From NCBI GenBank assembly GCA_003561145.1, contig PWXL01000213.1:1-15042 (forward strand): a stretch of DNA of 15,042 nucleotides, in the 5' to 3' direction. A model generated the notes under the pieces. The model did no database searches and was not told the DNA's origin. It saw only the letters and a program-made list of their open reading frames with translations. This DNA comes from Candidatus Atribacteria bacterium. GTDB taxonomy: Bacteria > Atribacterota > Atribacteria > Atribacterales > Atribacteraceae. Below, piece after piece: positions 1 to 5,806 of this stretch. How positions within the stretch are numbered: the first letter of the stretch is position 1; each line of letters opens with the position of its first letter. The translations under genes were made by a program, and so were the position numbers.

Positions 1-6
1 AGAACC

Positions 7-390
7 ATGCCTACGATTGTTCATTTTGAGATACCGGCAGACCAGCCCGAACGGGCCAAACAATTCTACGCAGAGCTTTTTGGGTGGCGGATTGAGAAGT
101 ATGCCGATGCTACGAAAGAACCAATGGAATATTGGACGATTACCACCACCGATCAAAAAGGTGATGAAGCCCTCGGAGGCGGCATGATGCGGAGACAAAG
201 CCCGCAACAGCCAATAACCAACTATATCGATGTGCCCTCGATTGAAGAATATTCGGTCAAAGTTAAAACACTTGGTGGTCAGGTAGTCGTTCCAAAGACT
301 GCGGTGCCGGGGATGGGGTATTTTGCCTTGTGTCTTGATACAGAGAATAATGCCTTTGCCATTTGGGAAGACGATACGAACGCAACATAA
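7..390 (+). CDS. VOC family (glyoxalase/bleomycin-resistance fold) protein
   Basis: A 127-residue protein of the vicinal-oxygen-chelate superfamily, which includes glyoxalase I, extradiol dioxygenases and antibiotic-binding proteins. It has the usual short single-module length with two beta-alpha-beta-beta-beta halves. The first half opens with 'VHFEIPADQPERAKQFY' and 'LFGW' (residues 5-27), the standard signature of the small VOC group. The second half contains 'NYIDVPSIEEY' (about residues 72-82) and ends with 'FAIWEDD', where the conserved Glu of the family sits. His6 and that Glu are plausible metal ligands. The substrate cannot be read from sequence; small VOC proteins of this type are often annotated only as glyoxalase-like. 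The ATG is six bases from the left edge, so the ribosome-binding site and upstream context are not visible. The gene appears intact and is followed by gene debris rather than by a partner. Confidence 0.88.
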   Translation: MPTIVHFEIPADQPERAKQFYAELFGWRIEKYADATKEPMEYWTITTTDQKGDEALGGGMMRRQSPQQPITNYIDVPSIEEYSVKVKTLGGQVVVPKTAVPGMGYFALCLDTENNAFAIWEDDTNAT

Positions 391-408
391 CCGCATCAAG
401 ATCAATGA

Positions 409-612
409 ATATCGGAGAGACACAAAACTGAGCTGGAACGATCACCCAAAGAGGAGGAACTGCTTTCCCAAATCGAGTACACCGGCACGGATAAGGGGAA
501 ACTCCTGGAGAAAAGCAGTATGGGAGGCGGGACCTTTTTTCGGATCCCGATCGAACTGGAGTTGAGTGGACTCATCCAGGAGGAGCCGGGAGGGGTGCTG
601 TTCAGGCTGTAG
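409..612 (+). pseudogene. Remnant resembling the C-terminal winged-helix domain of DprA
   Basis: In frame 1 an open stretch runs from just after a TGA at 406-408 to a TAG at 610-612 without a credible start codon or ribosome-binding site. Its translation reads 'LERSPKEEELLSQI', then 'KLLEKSS', then 'IELELSGLIQEEPGG' and 'LFRL'. That order and spacing match the C-terminal winged helix of DprA/Smf (pattern: SPEE..LL, then a DELL..SGL helix, then LLELELKGL, then a PGG wing). The middle, around residues 36-46 of the stub, fits poorly, so a small internal change is possible. DprA is normally about 300-380 residues; the whole Rossmann-like DNA-binding part is absent here. I infer a decayed 3' end of a dprA-like gene. 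A free-standing regulator is less likely because there is no start. Identification rests on pattern memory only. Confidence 0.45.
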
Positions 613-762
613 GGATTGCGCATCGCAGGTATGAGAGATAAACTCATCCACGAATATTTTGGCGTAGATTATGAGGTTGTTTGGAAAACTATCACTGAGG
701 ATGTGCCCTTCTTATCGATTGAAGTGAGTAGGATCTTTGAGTTGGAAGCGAAAAACGACTGA
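613..762 (+). pseudogene. C-terminal stub of a HepT-like (DUF86) toxin
   Basis: Directly after the TAG of the preceding stub the same frame reads GLRIAG, then from ATG 631 'MRDKLIHEYFGVDYEVVW' and on to a TGA at 760-762. This is the C-terminal end of HepT-like DUF86 proteins, including the catalytic R-x4-H-x-Y motif (Arg at codon 2 and His-Glu-Tyr at codons 7-9 counted from ATG 631) and the following GVD..VVW helix. HepT proteins act as toxins (RNase-like, or substrates of the paired MntA nucleotidyltransferase antitoxin) and are about 110-140 residues; only about 43-50 are left. The N-terminal helices and any nucleotidyltransferase partner are missing, and no ribosome-binding site precedes ATG 631. 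I therefore call it a remnant; a translated 43-residue peptide cannot be excluded. Confidence 0.6.
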
Positions 763-971
763 TTTTTTATACAATATACCCCAAGTAAAGGGTACCAAAC
801 TTACCTGAGGGGCTCAATCGCCCGAGCTTGCCGAATCAGTTCTGTTGACTCATCAGTGAGTGTACGCTTGACAAAAATCGACTCTTGAAGAACCTTTCAA
901 TCCCCCCCTACTCGATTATCGTATACGTCAACTTCAAAGTTTGAACACTGCCTGTATCCACGTGCGTTTCC
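763..971. other. Non-coding spacer between gene remnants and the metF promoter
   Basis: No gene is supported here on either strand. On the minus strand, 801-896 is open and its translation looks mildly protein-like (contains 'RTLTDESTELIRQARAIEP'), but it has no start codon, is only 31 codons long and matches no family I recognise. It may be another piece of debris. A short run of seven C occurs at about 902-908. Confidence 0.4.
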
Positions 972-1000
972 TTACAATGAGGTAGAAACTTTGATATATT
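972..1000 (+). promoter_or_regulatory. Predicted sigma70 promoter of metF
   Basis: TTACAA at 972-977 and TATATT at 995-1000 are separated by exactly 17 bases, which fits a sigma70-type promoter with five of six matches in each box. Transcription would start near 1007, giving a leader of about 47 bases before the GTG at 1054. No S-box, SAM or THF riboswitch would fit in such a short leader, so regulation, if any, is more likely by a protein at the palindrome 1025-1038. Confidence 0.6.
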
Positions 1001-1024
1001 GTGTATAGATTTCCTAAAAAAAAT

Positions 1025-1038
1025 GAATCTTAAGATTC
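1025..1038. promoter_or_regulatory. Perfect 14-bp palindrome before the metF ribosome-binding site
   Basis: GAATCTTAAGATTC is its own reverse complement. It lies about 18 bases after the predicted start of transcription and ends two bases before the ribosome-binding site AAGGAGAG (1041-1048). The position suits an operator bound by a dimeric repressor; as RNA it could form only a weak 5-bp stem with a TTAA loop. The regulator is unknown. Confidence 0.4.
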
Positions 1039-1053
1039 GAAAGGAGAGCTTCT

Positions 1054-1935
1054 GTGAGAGTGACAGATATTTGGAAAGTCTCTCAAAAACCAACAGTTTC
1101 TTTCGAATTATTCCCGGCCAGGTCTGCAAAGGCAGCCGAGAGTCTGGAAAAAACAATTGATGAGTTGGCTGCGCTGAAACCGGATTTTGTTTCGGTTACT
1201 TTCGGGGCCGGCGGTTCCACCCGGGAAGGTTCGTATCAACTCGTGAAAAAACTCAAAAACGAAAAGGGTTTGGAAGTGGTTGCCTATTTTACCGGCTGTG
1301 GCCTCGGACCCGAGGACATTACAGCAGTTCTGGATGACTATCGCGATTTGGGAGTAGAGACTATTCTGGTTGCGCGCGGAGACCCGCCCCGCGACCAACC
1401 GGATTTTCAACCTCACCCTCAATGTTTTGCCCATGCTTCTGATCTTCTGTCATTTATCCAGCCGCGTTATAACTTTTGCCTTGGAGCAGCCGGTTACCCG
1501 GAAGGCCATATTGAATGCGAAAGTAGGGAGAAAGATATTGAGTACCTTAAGCTGAAAGCAGAGAATGGAGCCGAGTACGCCATTACCAATTACTGCTACG
1601 ATAATCAGTATTTTTTTGATTTTATGAAACGCTGTCGAGCTATTGGCATAGATGTTCCTATTTTGCCGGGCGTGATGCCTATTTTCAGCGTTAAGATGAT
1701 GGAAACTTTAACCAATCTTACCGGAGCTACTATTACTGACACAGTGCGTCAGGAGATAGCCGCCTTGCCCGCAGGAGATAAGGAGGCGCTTTTGAATTAT
1801 GGGATTGAGTTTGCGGTAAGCCAATGCAAGGAATTACTCTCAGCAGGAGTGCCGGGAGTACATATTTACACTATGGATCGAAGGAGTTCTGCTAAGGGAA
1901 TCGTCAATCGTCTGCGAAGTGATGGAGTCTTATAA
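1054..1935 (+). CDS. metF: Methylenetetrahydrofolate reductase, MetF-like
   Basis: A 293-residue FAD enzyme that reduces 5,10-methylene-THF to 5-methyl-THF for methionine synthesis, or works in the methyl branch of the Wood-Ljungdahl pathway. The TIM-barrel signatures are clear: 'SFELFP' with Glu18, 'VTFGAGGSTR' (residues 48-57), 'ARGDPP' with Asp110 (equivalent of E. coli Asp120), 'GAAGYPEGH', 'AITNYCYDNQYFFDF', and 'PILPGVMPI'. Two departures are visible. The family's HLTC segment reads 'AYFTGCG' without the His, and the ITQ segment reads ITN, so Asn179 replaces the folate-contacting Gln183 of E. coli. Length is normal. GTG 1054 is chosen because AAGGAGAG (1041-1048) lies six bases upstream. 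It stands alone behind its own promoter, with no methionine synthase or Wood-Ljungdahl gene in view. Confidence 0.9.
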   Translation: MRVTDIWKVSQKPTVSFELFPARSAKAAESLEKTIDELAALKPDFVSVTFGAGGSTREGSYQLVKKLKNEKGLEVVAYFTGCGLGPEDITAVLDDYRDLGVETILVARGDPPRDQPDFQPHPQCFAHASDLLSFIQPRYNFCLGAAGYPEGHIECESREKDIEYLKLKAENGAEYAITNYCYDNQYFFDFMKRCRAIGIDVPILPGVMPIFSVKMMETLTNLTGATITDTVRQEIAALPAGDKEALLNYGIEFAVSQCKELLSAGVPGVHIYTMDRRSSAKGIVNRLRSDGVL

Positions 1936-1965
1936 TTCCTGTTGGGCCACTTTTCATATCCATGA

Positions 1966-2091
1966 AGATACCTGGCTCGTAAAGGTGTGGCTGTGGGAAG
2001 TGGCATGGCTCTCGGCAAAGACGCTGAGGCTCACCGCGCTGCCCTGGGAAGGAAGGTGGAAGCTCTTGACAGGAAGCTCTGTTCCTGTTGA
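1966..2091 (+). other. Small unassigned reading frame between metF and tRNA-Pro
   Basis: Frame 1 is open from just after TGA 1963-1965 to a TGA at 2089-2091. It encodes about 41 residues containing 'KGVAVGSGMALGKDAEAHRA' followed by a predicted charged helix with a C-S-C end. The composition is protein-like, with alternating charged and Ala/Leu residues. There is no clear start: a GTG in the KGVAVG segment has a weak AAGGTG upstream. I do not recognise the family. It ends on the -35 box of the tRNA promoter. It may be the 3' remnant of a lost gene, a tiny gene, or chance. Confidence 0.25.
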
Positions 2092-2116
2092 CAGGCCCAT
2101 TCGGTTCTGCTATAAA
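2088..2116 (+). promoter_or_regulatory. Promoter of tRNA-Pro
   Basis: A consensus TTGACA at 2088-2093 and TATAAA at 2111-2116 are exactly 17 bases apart. The predicted start of transcription is near 2123, about 20 bases before the tRNA 5' end. A second TTGACA lies at 2066-2071, but its spacing to the same -10 box is too long. The high match suits a strong stable-RNA promoter. Confidence 0.75.
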
Positions 2117-2143
2117 GTATTGCACGGATTGATGACACACAGT

Positions 2144-2221
2144 CGGGGAGTGGCGCAGCCAGGATAGCGTACTCGCTTGGGGTGCGAGTGGTCGGCGGTT
2201 CAAATCCGCTCTCCCCGACCA
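2144..2221 (+). tRNA. tRNA-Pro (anticodon GGG)
   Basis: A full cloverleaf folds by eye. The acceptor stem is CGGGGAG/CTCCCCG, the D stem GCGC/GCGT, the anticodon stem CTCGC/GCGAG with loop TTGGGGT, and the T stem GGCGG/CCGCT with loop TTCAAAT. The 3' end is ACCA, so CCA is encoded. The anticodon at 2179-2181 is GGG, which reads proline CCC and CCU codons; the G after it is the usual m1G37 site of tRNA-Pro. It is a single-gene unit. Confidence 0.96.
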
Positions 2222-2333
2222 GTATTAAAACATTGGTCTCTGGTCGAACCCTCCCGTTTTATAACTCAGGGTTTTCAACCCTCAACCGCCTTCTTCTTCC
2301 TTCCTGACCTCTTACTTCTCTCTTCTTACGTCT
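2222..2333. other. Spacer with weak hairpin and pyrimidine-rich tract
   Basis: There is no gene here. AGGGTT (2268-2273) and AACCCT (2277-2282) form a 6-bp inverted repeat with a three-base gap. It is not followed by a T run, so it is at best a poor terminator or processing stem for the tRNA transcript. From about 2284 to 2336 the plus strand is almost all C and T. This could serve as a rut-like or processing region, or simply reflect base-composition skew. Confidence 0.4.
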
Positions 2334-2362
2334 CACCGCTTTTGTATACACCGCTTTTGTAT
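2334..2362 (+). repeat. Two-copy 14-bp direct repeat upstream of the pyr promoter
   Basis: CACCGCTTTTGTAT occurs at 2334-2347 and again, unchanged, at 2349-2362, a period of 15 bp. The second copy ends three bases before the -35 box of the predicted pyr promoter. Position and exact identity suggest a tandem binding site for a regulator acting just upstream of RNA polymerase, though a simple local duplication would look the same. Confidence 0.6.
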
Positions 2363-2365
2363 GCG

Positions 2366-2394
2366 TTGACATGGTGTTCTTCAGCAGGTATTCT
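2366..2394 (+). promoter_or_regulatory. Predicted sigma70 promoter of the pyr operon
   Basis: TTGACA at 2366-2371, a 17-base spacer and TATTCT at 2389-2394 (four of six matches to TATAAT) make a good sigma70-type promoter. Transcription would start near 2401, giving a leader of about 250 bases before pyrB. The direct repeat sits immediately upstream and the intrinsic terminator about 55 bases downstream, as expected for an attenuated operon. Confidence 0.6.
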
Positions 2395-2410
2395 ATGTCG
2401 TGGTGATAAT

Positions 2411-2472
2411 ATGGCATTGTGGAGCATGAGTATACAGGGGGGTAGCTCGTGAATACATCCATCTTTCCGTGA
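2411..2472 (+). promoter_or_regulatory. Possible leader reading frames running into the attenuator
   Basis: Two very short frames lie between the promoter and the terminator. The first (ATG 2411 to TGA 2450-2452) encodes MALWSMSIQGGSS. The second (GTG 2449 to TGA 2470-2472) encodes MNTSIFP. They overlap as GTGA, the same junction used between the pyr genes. The second is preceded by a G-rich run (2437-2442) that could bind ribosomes and stops inside the loop of the terminator hairpin, so a ribosome finishing it would cover the 5' arm. The first has only a GGTGA in front, close to the predicted transcript start. Translation is inferred. Confidence 0.3.
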
Positions 2473-2494
2473 AAAGGAGAGATGGATTTTTTTT
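2457..2494 (+). terminator. Intrinsic terminator (attenuator) in the pyr leader
   Basis: ATCCATCTTTCC (2457-2468) pairs with GGAGAGATGGAT (2476-2487) as a 12-bp stem with one G-T pair and a seven-base loop GTGAAAA. It is followed directly by an unbroken T run to 2494. It lies between the predicted pyr promoter and pyrB, so it most likely works as a conditional attenuator. The bases of the PyrR-binding element known from Firmicutes are not seen next to it, and no antiterminator partner for the 5' arm is obvious. Confidence 0.85.
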
Positions 2495-2652
2495 GCTTTC
2501 AGTTCCCTGTCTCTCATGAAAAATATCTCTTTAATTGTGGATTCAGGGAGCATCACACAAGAGTGTATGAGAGCAAGAACATGGTGGAGAAAATGAACAG
2601 GTATTTCCCGAATGTGTGTTTTTGAACCTGCGAGTGAAAGGAGAGGAAGTGG
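2495..2652 (+). other. pyrB-proximal leader with alternative pairing arms
   Basis: No gene is visible. TCCCTG (2504-2509) can pair with CAGGGA (2544-2549), and CTCTCAT (2511-2517) can pair with ATGAGAG (2567-2573). The two pairings cross, so they would form a pseudoknot or exclude each other. The segment ends with the strong ribosome-binding site AAAGGAGAGG (2637-2646) of pyrB. Any role in regulation is unproven. Confidence 0.3.
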
Positions 2653-3579
2653 ATGAAGTGGGTCCACAGGCACCTGCTGGGGATGAGAGACTTGAACGCG
2701 AGAGAGATCGGCTACCTGCTTGACAAGGCGGACGGCTACCGGGAGTTTTTGGATCTTGCACCAAAGCGCAAGCCCGTCCTCGAGGGCTACTGCCAGTTGA
2801 ATCTCTTTTTAGAAGCCAGTACCCGGACCCGTGTGTCTTTTGAAATGGCTGGAAAGCTCCTGGGAATGGAAGTGGTGAATTTCTCTACCAACGCAAGCAG
2901 TCTCCGTAAGGGTGAGAGTTTCCGGGACACCGTACGTACCCTGGCCAGGATGAAAGCGGATGTGTTCGTTGTTCGGCACCAATCAAGCGGTGTCCCGGAA
3001 TACCTCAGCCGGTTTATTCCCTGCCACGTGGTGAACGCCGGTGACGGTCTGCGCGAGCATCCCACCCAGGCCTTGCTTGATTTGCTTACTATCCGGCGCG
3101 CTTTCGGTTATTTCAGCGGCCTCACCGTGGCTGTTATAGGTGATGTTTTGCACAGCAGGGTAGCTCGTTCCCTCATAACAGGCCTTGTGACGATGGGGAG
3201 CAGGGTCGTTGTCTCAGGTCCACCGACGTTTGCTCCTCCCGCGGCCGCCTCACTGGGAGCAGAGGTTGTTTTTCCTGTAGAGGAAGCTGTTGCGCAGGCC
3301 GAAGTGATATATCTTCTTCGTATACAACGTGAACGCCAGGATGCGGGTTTCTTTCCCACTGTCAAAGAATACTCCCGCTTTTTCGGACTTCACCGGCTTC
3401 CCCTGAAAGACGGGGAAAAAAGAGTGATCATGCATCCCGGGCCGGTCAACAGGGGGGTGGAAATAGATTCTTCTCTGGTTGAAAGTGAGGCGTCTCTTAT
3501 CGAGGAACAGGTCACCTGTGGTCTGGCGGTGAGGATGGCGGTTCTTGAAACACTTGTATTGGAGGGGAGGGTGGCGTGA
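2653..3579 (+). CDS. pyrB: Aspartate carbamoyltransferase catalytic subunit
   Basis: A 308-residue cytosolic enzyme joining carbamoyl phosphate and aspartate to carbamoyl-aspartate, the committed step of UMP synthesis. The carbamoyl-phosphate loop STRTR is at residues 56-60 and continues 'VSFEMAGKLLG'; 'SSLRKGESFRDT' supplies the 80s-type loop; 'HPTQALLDLL' starts at His136. 'LLRIQRERQ' and 'MHPGPVNRGVEI' mark the aspartate domain. All expected active-site motifs are present and the length is the family norm. ATG 2653 follows AAAGGAGAGG by six bases. No pyrI regulatory subunit follows, so feedback inhibition of the E. coli type is not suggested. It is first in the operon behind an attenuator, and its TGA overlaps the GTG of pyrC by four bases. 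Confidence 0.97.
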   Translation: MKWVHRHLLGMRDLNAREIGYLLDKADGYREFLDLAPKRKPVLEGYCQLNLFLEASTRTRVSFEMAGKLLGMEVVNFSTNASSLRKGESFRDTVRTLARMKADVFVVRHQSSGVPEYLSRFIPCHVVNAGDGLREHPTQALLDLLTIRRAFGYFSGLTVAVIGDVLHSRVARSLITGLVTMGSRVVVSGPPTFAPPAAASLGAEVVFPVEEAVAQAEVIYLLRIQRERQDAGFFPTVKEYSRFFGLHRLPLKDGEKRVIMHPGPVNRGVEIDSSLVESEASLIEEQVTCGLAVRMAVLETLVLEGRVA

Positions 3580-4874
3580 AAAAGATCCTGATACAAAACG
3601 GCACCATGGTATCGACACGAGAAGGCACGCTGGTGGACCGGGATCTTCTCTTGGAAAACGGTGTCATTCAGCGGATAGGGAGGGGGTTGACCGACCCCCA
3701 GGCTTTTCGGGTGAACGCCTCCGGTCTTTTGGTGGGTCCGGGTTTTATCAACCTCCACGTTCATTTCCGGGAACCGGGTGAAGAGCACAAGGAAGATTTA
3801 CGCTCCGGTTCCAGGGCAGCCGCCATGGGGGGTTTTACCTCGGTGTTGTGTATGCCCAATACACAGCCACCCGTCGATGAACCCATGATGGTGCGCTATC
3901 TTCATAACAGGGCAAGCGAAATCTCTATAGTGAATACCTATTTTGCCGGTGCCATCACTCGAAGCCTCCAGGGTGTGACTATGGCGGAATTTGGACTTAT
4001 GAAGGAAGCCGGGGTACCCGCATTGAGTGATGACGGACAGTGTGTCATGAACTCTTTATTATTGAGCCGGGCCATGGAGTATTCTACATATTTTTCACTT
4101 CCTCTCATTCTCCACGAAGAAGATCCCAACCTCGGGGGGGGTGGGCAGCTCAACCGAGGGGAGACAGCTTTTCGTATGGGTATCAAGGGGATTCCTTCAT
4201 CCGCGGAGGAATCTGTTTTAGCTCGAGATCTTGTTTTAGGTTTTCACAGTGGAGCACGGGTGCACATAACCCACCTGACAACAGCATTAGGAGTGGAGCT
4301 GGTAGAATTTTTCCGCAAGCAAGGAACAAGAGTCAGCGCAGACGTTACGCCTCATCATTTGCTGCTCACTGATCAGGCGGTGGAGGAAATAGGAAATTTA
4401 GCCAAGGTAAAGCCCCCTTTACGGGAAAAAAAGGATATACAGGCTTTGAAAGAGGGGATCAAGCGGGGGATAATTGGAATCCTGGCTTCAGATCATGCTC
4501 CACACAGCACGGAAGACAAGGAAGGAGATTTTAACGAGGCGGCGTATGGTATTTCGAACCTGGAAATCAGTCTGCCACTCTATGTACAATCTCTCATCGA
4601 GGAAGGAGTGATCGGGTGGGTGGAGTTGTGGAAGAATCTCAGCCAGAGACCCGCCCAACTCCTTGGATTATCACGTAAGGGGGAGCTCGCAGAGGGGATG
4701 GACGCTGACGTTACCGTGGTAGATCCCGACACAGAATGGGAAGTCAGGGTCGAAAACTTCCAATCAAAGGGGCGTAACTGTCCTTTTGACCGGATGCCCC
4801 TTACCGGATGGCCGGTTACGACTATTGTTGGGGGGGAGCTCGTTATGCATGAGAGGAATGTACTACTATCATGA
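3576..4874 (+). CDS. pyrC: Dihydroorotase, class I
   Basis: A 432-residue zinc amidohydrolase that cyclises carbamoyl-aspartate to dihydroorotate. The length and the motif 'HVHFREPGEE' (His61 and His63) identify the longer class I type, as in Bacillus and Aquifex, not the shorter class II type of E. coli. The other metal and substrate motifs are present: 'CMPNTQP', SDDG (Asp152/Asp153, where class I enzymes use Asp as bridging ligand), His180 in LHEED, His233 in ITHLTT, 'DVTPHHLLLTD', and Asp306 in SDHAPH. It is therefore probably active and not one of the inactive pseudo-dihydroorotases that assemble with PyrB. GTG 3576 overlaps the pyrB stop as GTGA and has GGAGGGGAGG (3561-3570) upstream. 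The 3' end overlaps pyrF as ATGA. Confidence 0.97.
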   Translation: MKKILIQNGTMVSTREGTLVDRDLLLENGVIQRIGRGLTDPQAFRVNASGLLVGPGFINLHVHFREPGEEHKEDLRSGSRAAAMGGFTSVLCMPNTQPPVDEPMMVRYLHNRASEISIVNTYFAGAITRSLQGVTMAEFGLMKEAGVPALSDDGQCVMNSLLLSRAMEYSTYFSLPLILHEEDPNLGGGGQLNRGETAFRMGIKGIPSSAEESVLARDLVLGFHSGARVHITHLTTALGVELVEFFRKQGTRVSADVTPHHLLLTDQAVEEIGNLAKVKPPLREKKDIQALKEGIKRGIIGILASDHAPHSTEDKEGDFNEAAYGISNLEISLPLYVQSLIEEGVIGWVELWKNLSQRPAQLLGLSRKGELAEGMDADVTVVDPDTEWEVRVENFQSKGRNCPFDRMPLTGWPVTTIVGGELVMHERNVLLS

Positions 4875-5806
4875 ATTTCGCCGACCGGGTTATTGATGTC
4901 ATTGAAAACAAGGGCCCACTCGTGGTTGGCCTCGATCCCCACCCCGAGCATTTACCTCCTTCTTTGTTGCAGCGGACCAGGGGTAACGGAGATGACCCCT
5001 TGGATGCCTTTGCACAAGCCGTATTCGCTTTCAACCGGGCGATTCTGGACTGCTTGAGGGATGTGGTAGGCGCAGTCAAGGTGCAGATGGCCTTTTACGA
5101 AATGCTCGGACCGGGCGGAATGAAGCTATTACAACGTACTTTGCTGGAAGCACTCCACTTGGGATACCTGGTGATCCTTGACGGGAAAAGAAATGATATC
5201 TCCTCAACCGCAAAAGCTTACGCCTCGGCGTATCTCTCTTATCCCGTACTTCCCGGTAACCAGGTGGTTCCCCCTCAATGGCCGTGTGATGCGCTCACCG
5301 TCAACCCCTACCTGGGGGAAGATGGACTGTTGCCTTTCATAGAGGAAGCACACCGCAACGAAAAAGGACTCTTTGTCCTGTGCCGTACAAGCAACCCTTC
5401 CGCCCCATTTATCCAGGATATGGGAGAAGGGGAAACAGTATATCAACGAGTCGCCACCCTGGTCGACCGCTTGGGTCAAAATCTTATCGGCAGGAGGGGT
5501 TTCAGTGCCATTGGTGTGGTGGTAGGCGCCACATACCCACGGGAGCTCGAGCTTTTACGGAAAAAATTTCCATACATGTTGTTCCTGGTCCCGGGAATCG
5601 GAGCGCAAGAAGGAGACATGGAAAAATTGGGTCCGGCTTTCGCTCGTAAGGGTGGAGGTACACTGGTCAATGTTTCAAGAGGTATCATTTTCGCTTATCG
5701 TGAAGGAAAAGACTTACAAGGTGAGAATTTTACCGGGGCGGCCCTGGAGCGGGCACGTTTTTACCAGAAAAGACTTCGCCAAACCTCTCAAGGGACCCTG
5801 CAATGA
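4871..5806 (+). CDS. pyrF: Orotidine 5'-phosphate decarboxylase, type 2
   Basis: A 311-residue TIM-barrel enzyme that decarboxylates OMP to UMP, the last step of the pathway. It starts 'GLDPHPEHLP' (from about residue 19), the usual substrate-binding strand. The catalytic Asp/Lys array is 'DGKRNDISSTAKAYA' with Asp104, Lys106 and Asp109; type 2 enzymes usually read D-x-K-R-x-D-I-x-S-T-A. 'DALTVNPYLGEDGLLPF', 'VVVGATYP' and 'VPGIGAQEGD' complete the barrel, and 'VNVSRGIIFA' carries the phosphate-contacting Arg. The length and the NPYLG motif place it with the longer type 2 form (pyrF subfamily 2), not the shorter E. coli form. The start overlaps the pyrC stop as ATGA; its own ribosome-binding site is weak and distant, so it probably depends on re-initiation. 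It precedes the two dihydroorotate dehydrogenase genes although it acts last. Confidence 0.95.
   Translation: MNFADRVIDVIENKGPLVVGLDPHPEHLPPSLLQRTRGNGDDPLDAFAQAVFAFNRAILDCLRDVVGAVKVQMAFYEMLGPGGMKLLQRTLLEALHLGYLVILDGKRNDISSTAKAYASAYLSYPVLPGNQVVPPQWPCDALTVNPYLGEDGLLPFIEEAHRNEKGLFVLCRTSNPSAPFIQDMGEGETVYQRVATLVDRLGQNLIGRRGFSAIGVVVGATYPRELELLRKKFPYMLFLVPGIGAQEGDMEKLGPAFARKGGGTLVNVSRGIIFAYREGKDLQGENFTGAALERARFYQKRLRQTSQGTLQ

Noticed and set aside
801..896. Minus-strand protein-like stretch of 31 codons ending in TAA
   Set aside because: It has no start codon and no ribosome-binding site and is too short to assign to a family; it may be debris, but I cannot support a gene.
1919..2167. 82-codon frame over the metF end, spacer and tRNA
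   Set aside because: It runs through the tRNA promoter and into the tRNA gene, and its Trp-rich translation is not protein-like.
2268..2282. AGGGTT/AACCCT hairpin as terminator of the tRNA
   Set aside because: The stem is only 6 bp with a three-base loop and no T run follows, so it is not a convincing intrinsic terminator.
2177..2452. 91-codon frame from within the tRNA to the pyr leader
   Set aside because: It starts in the anticodon loop of the tRNA and reads through the promoter and repeat; only its last 13 codons are considered, as a possible leader peptide.
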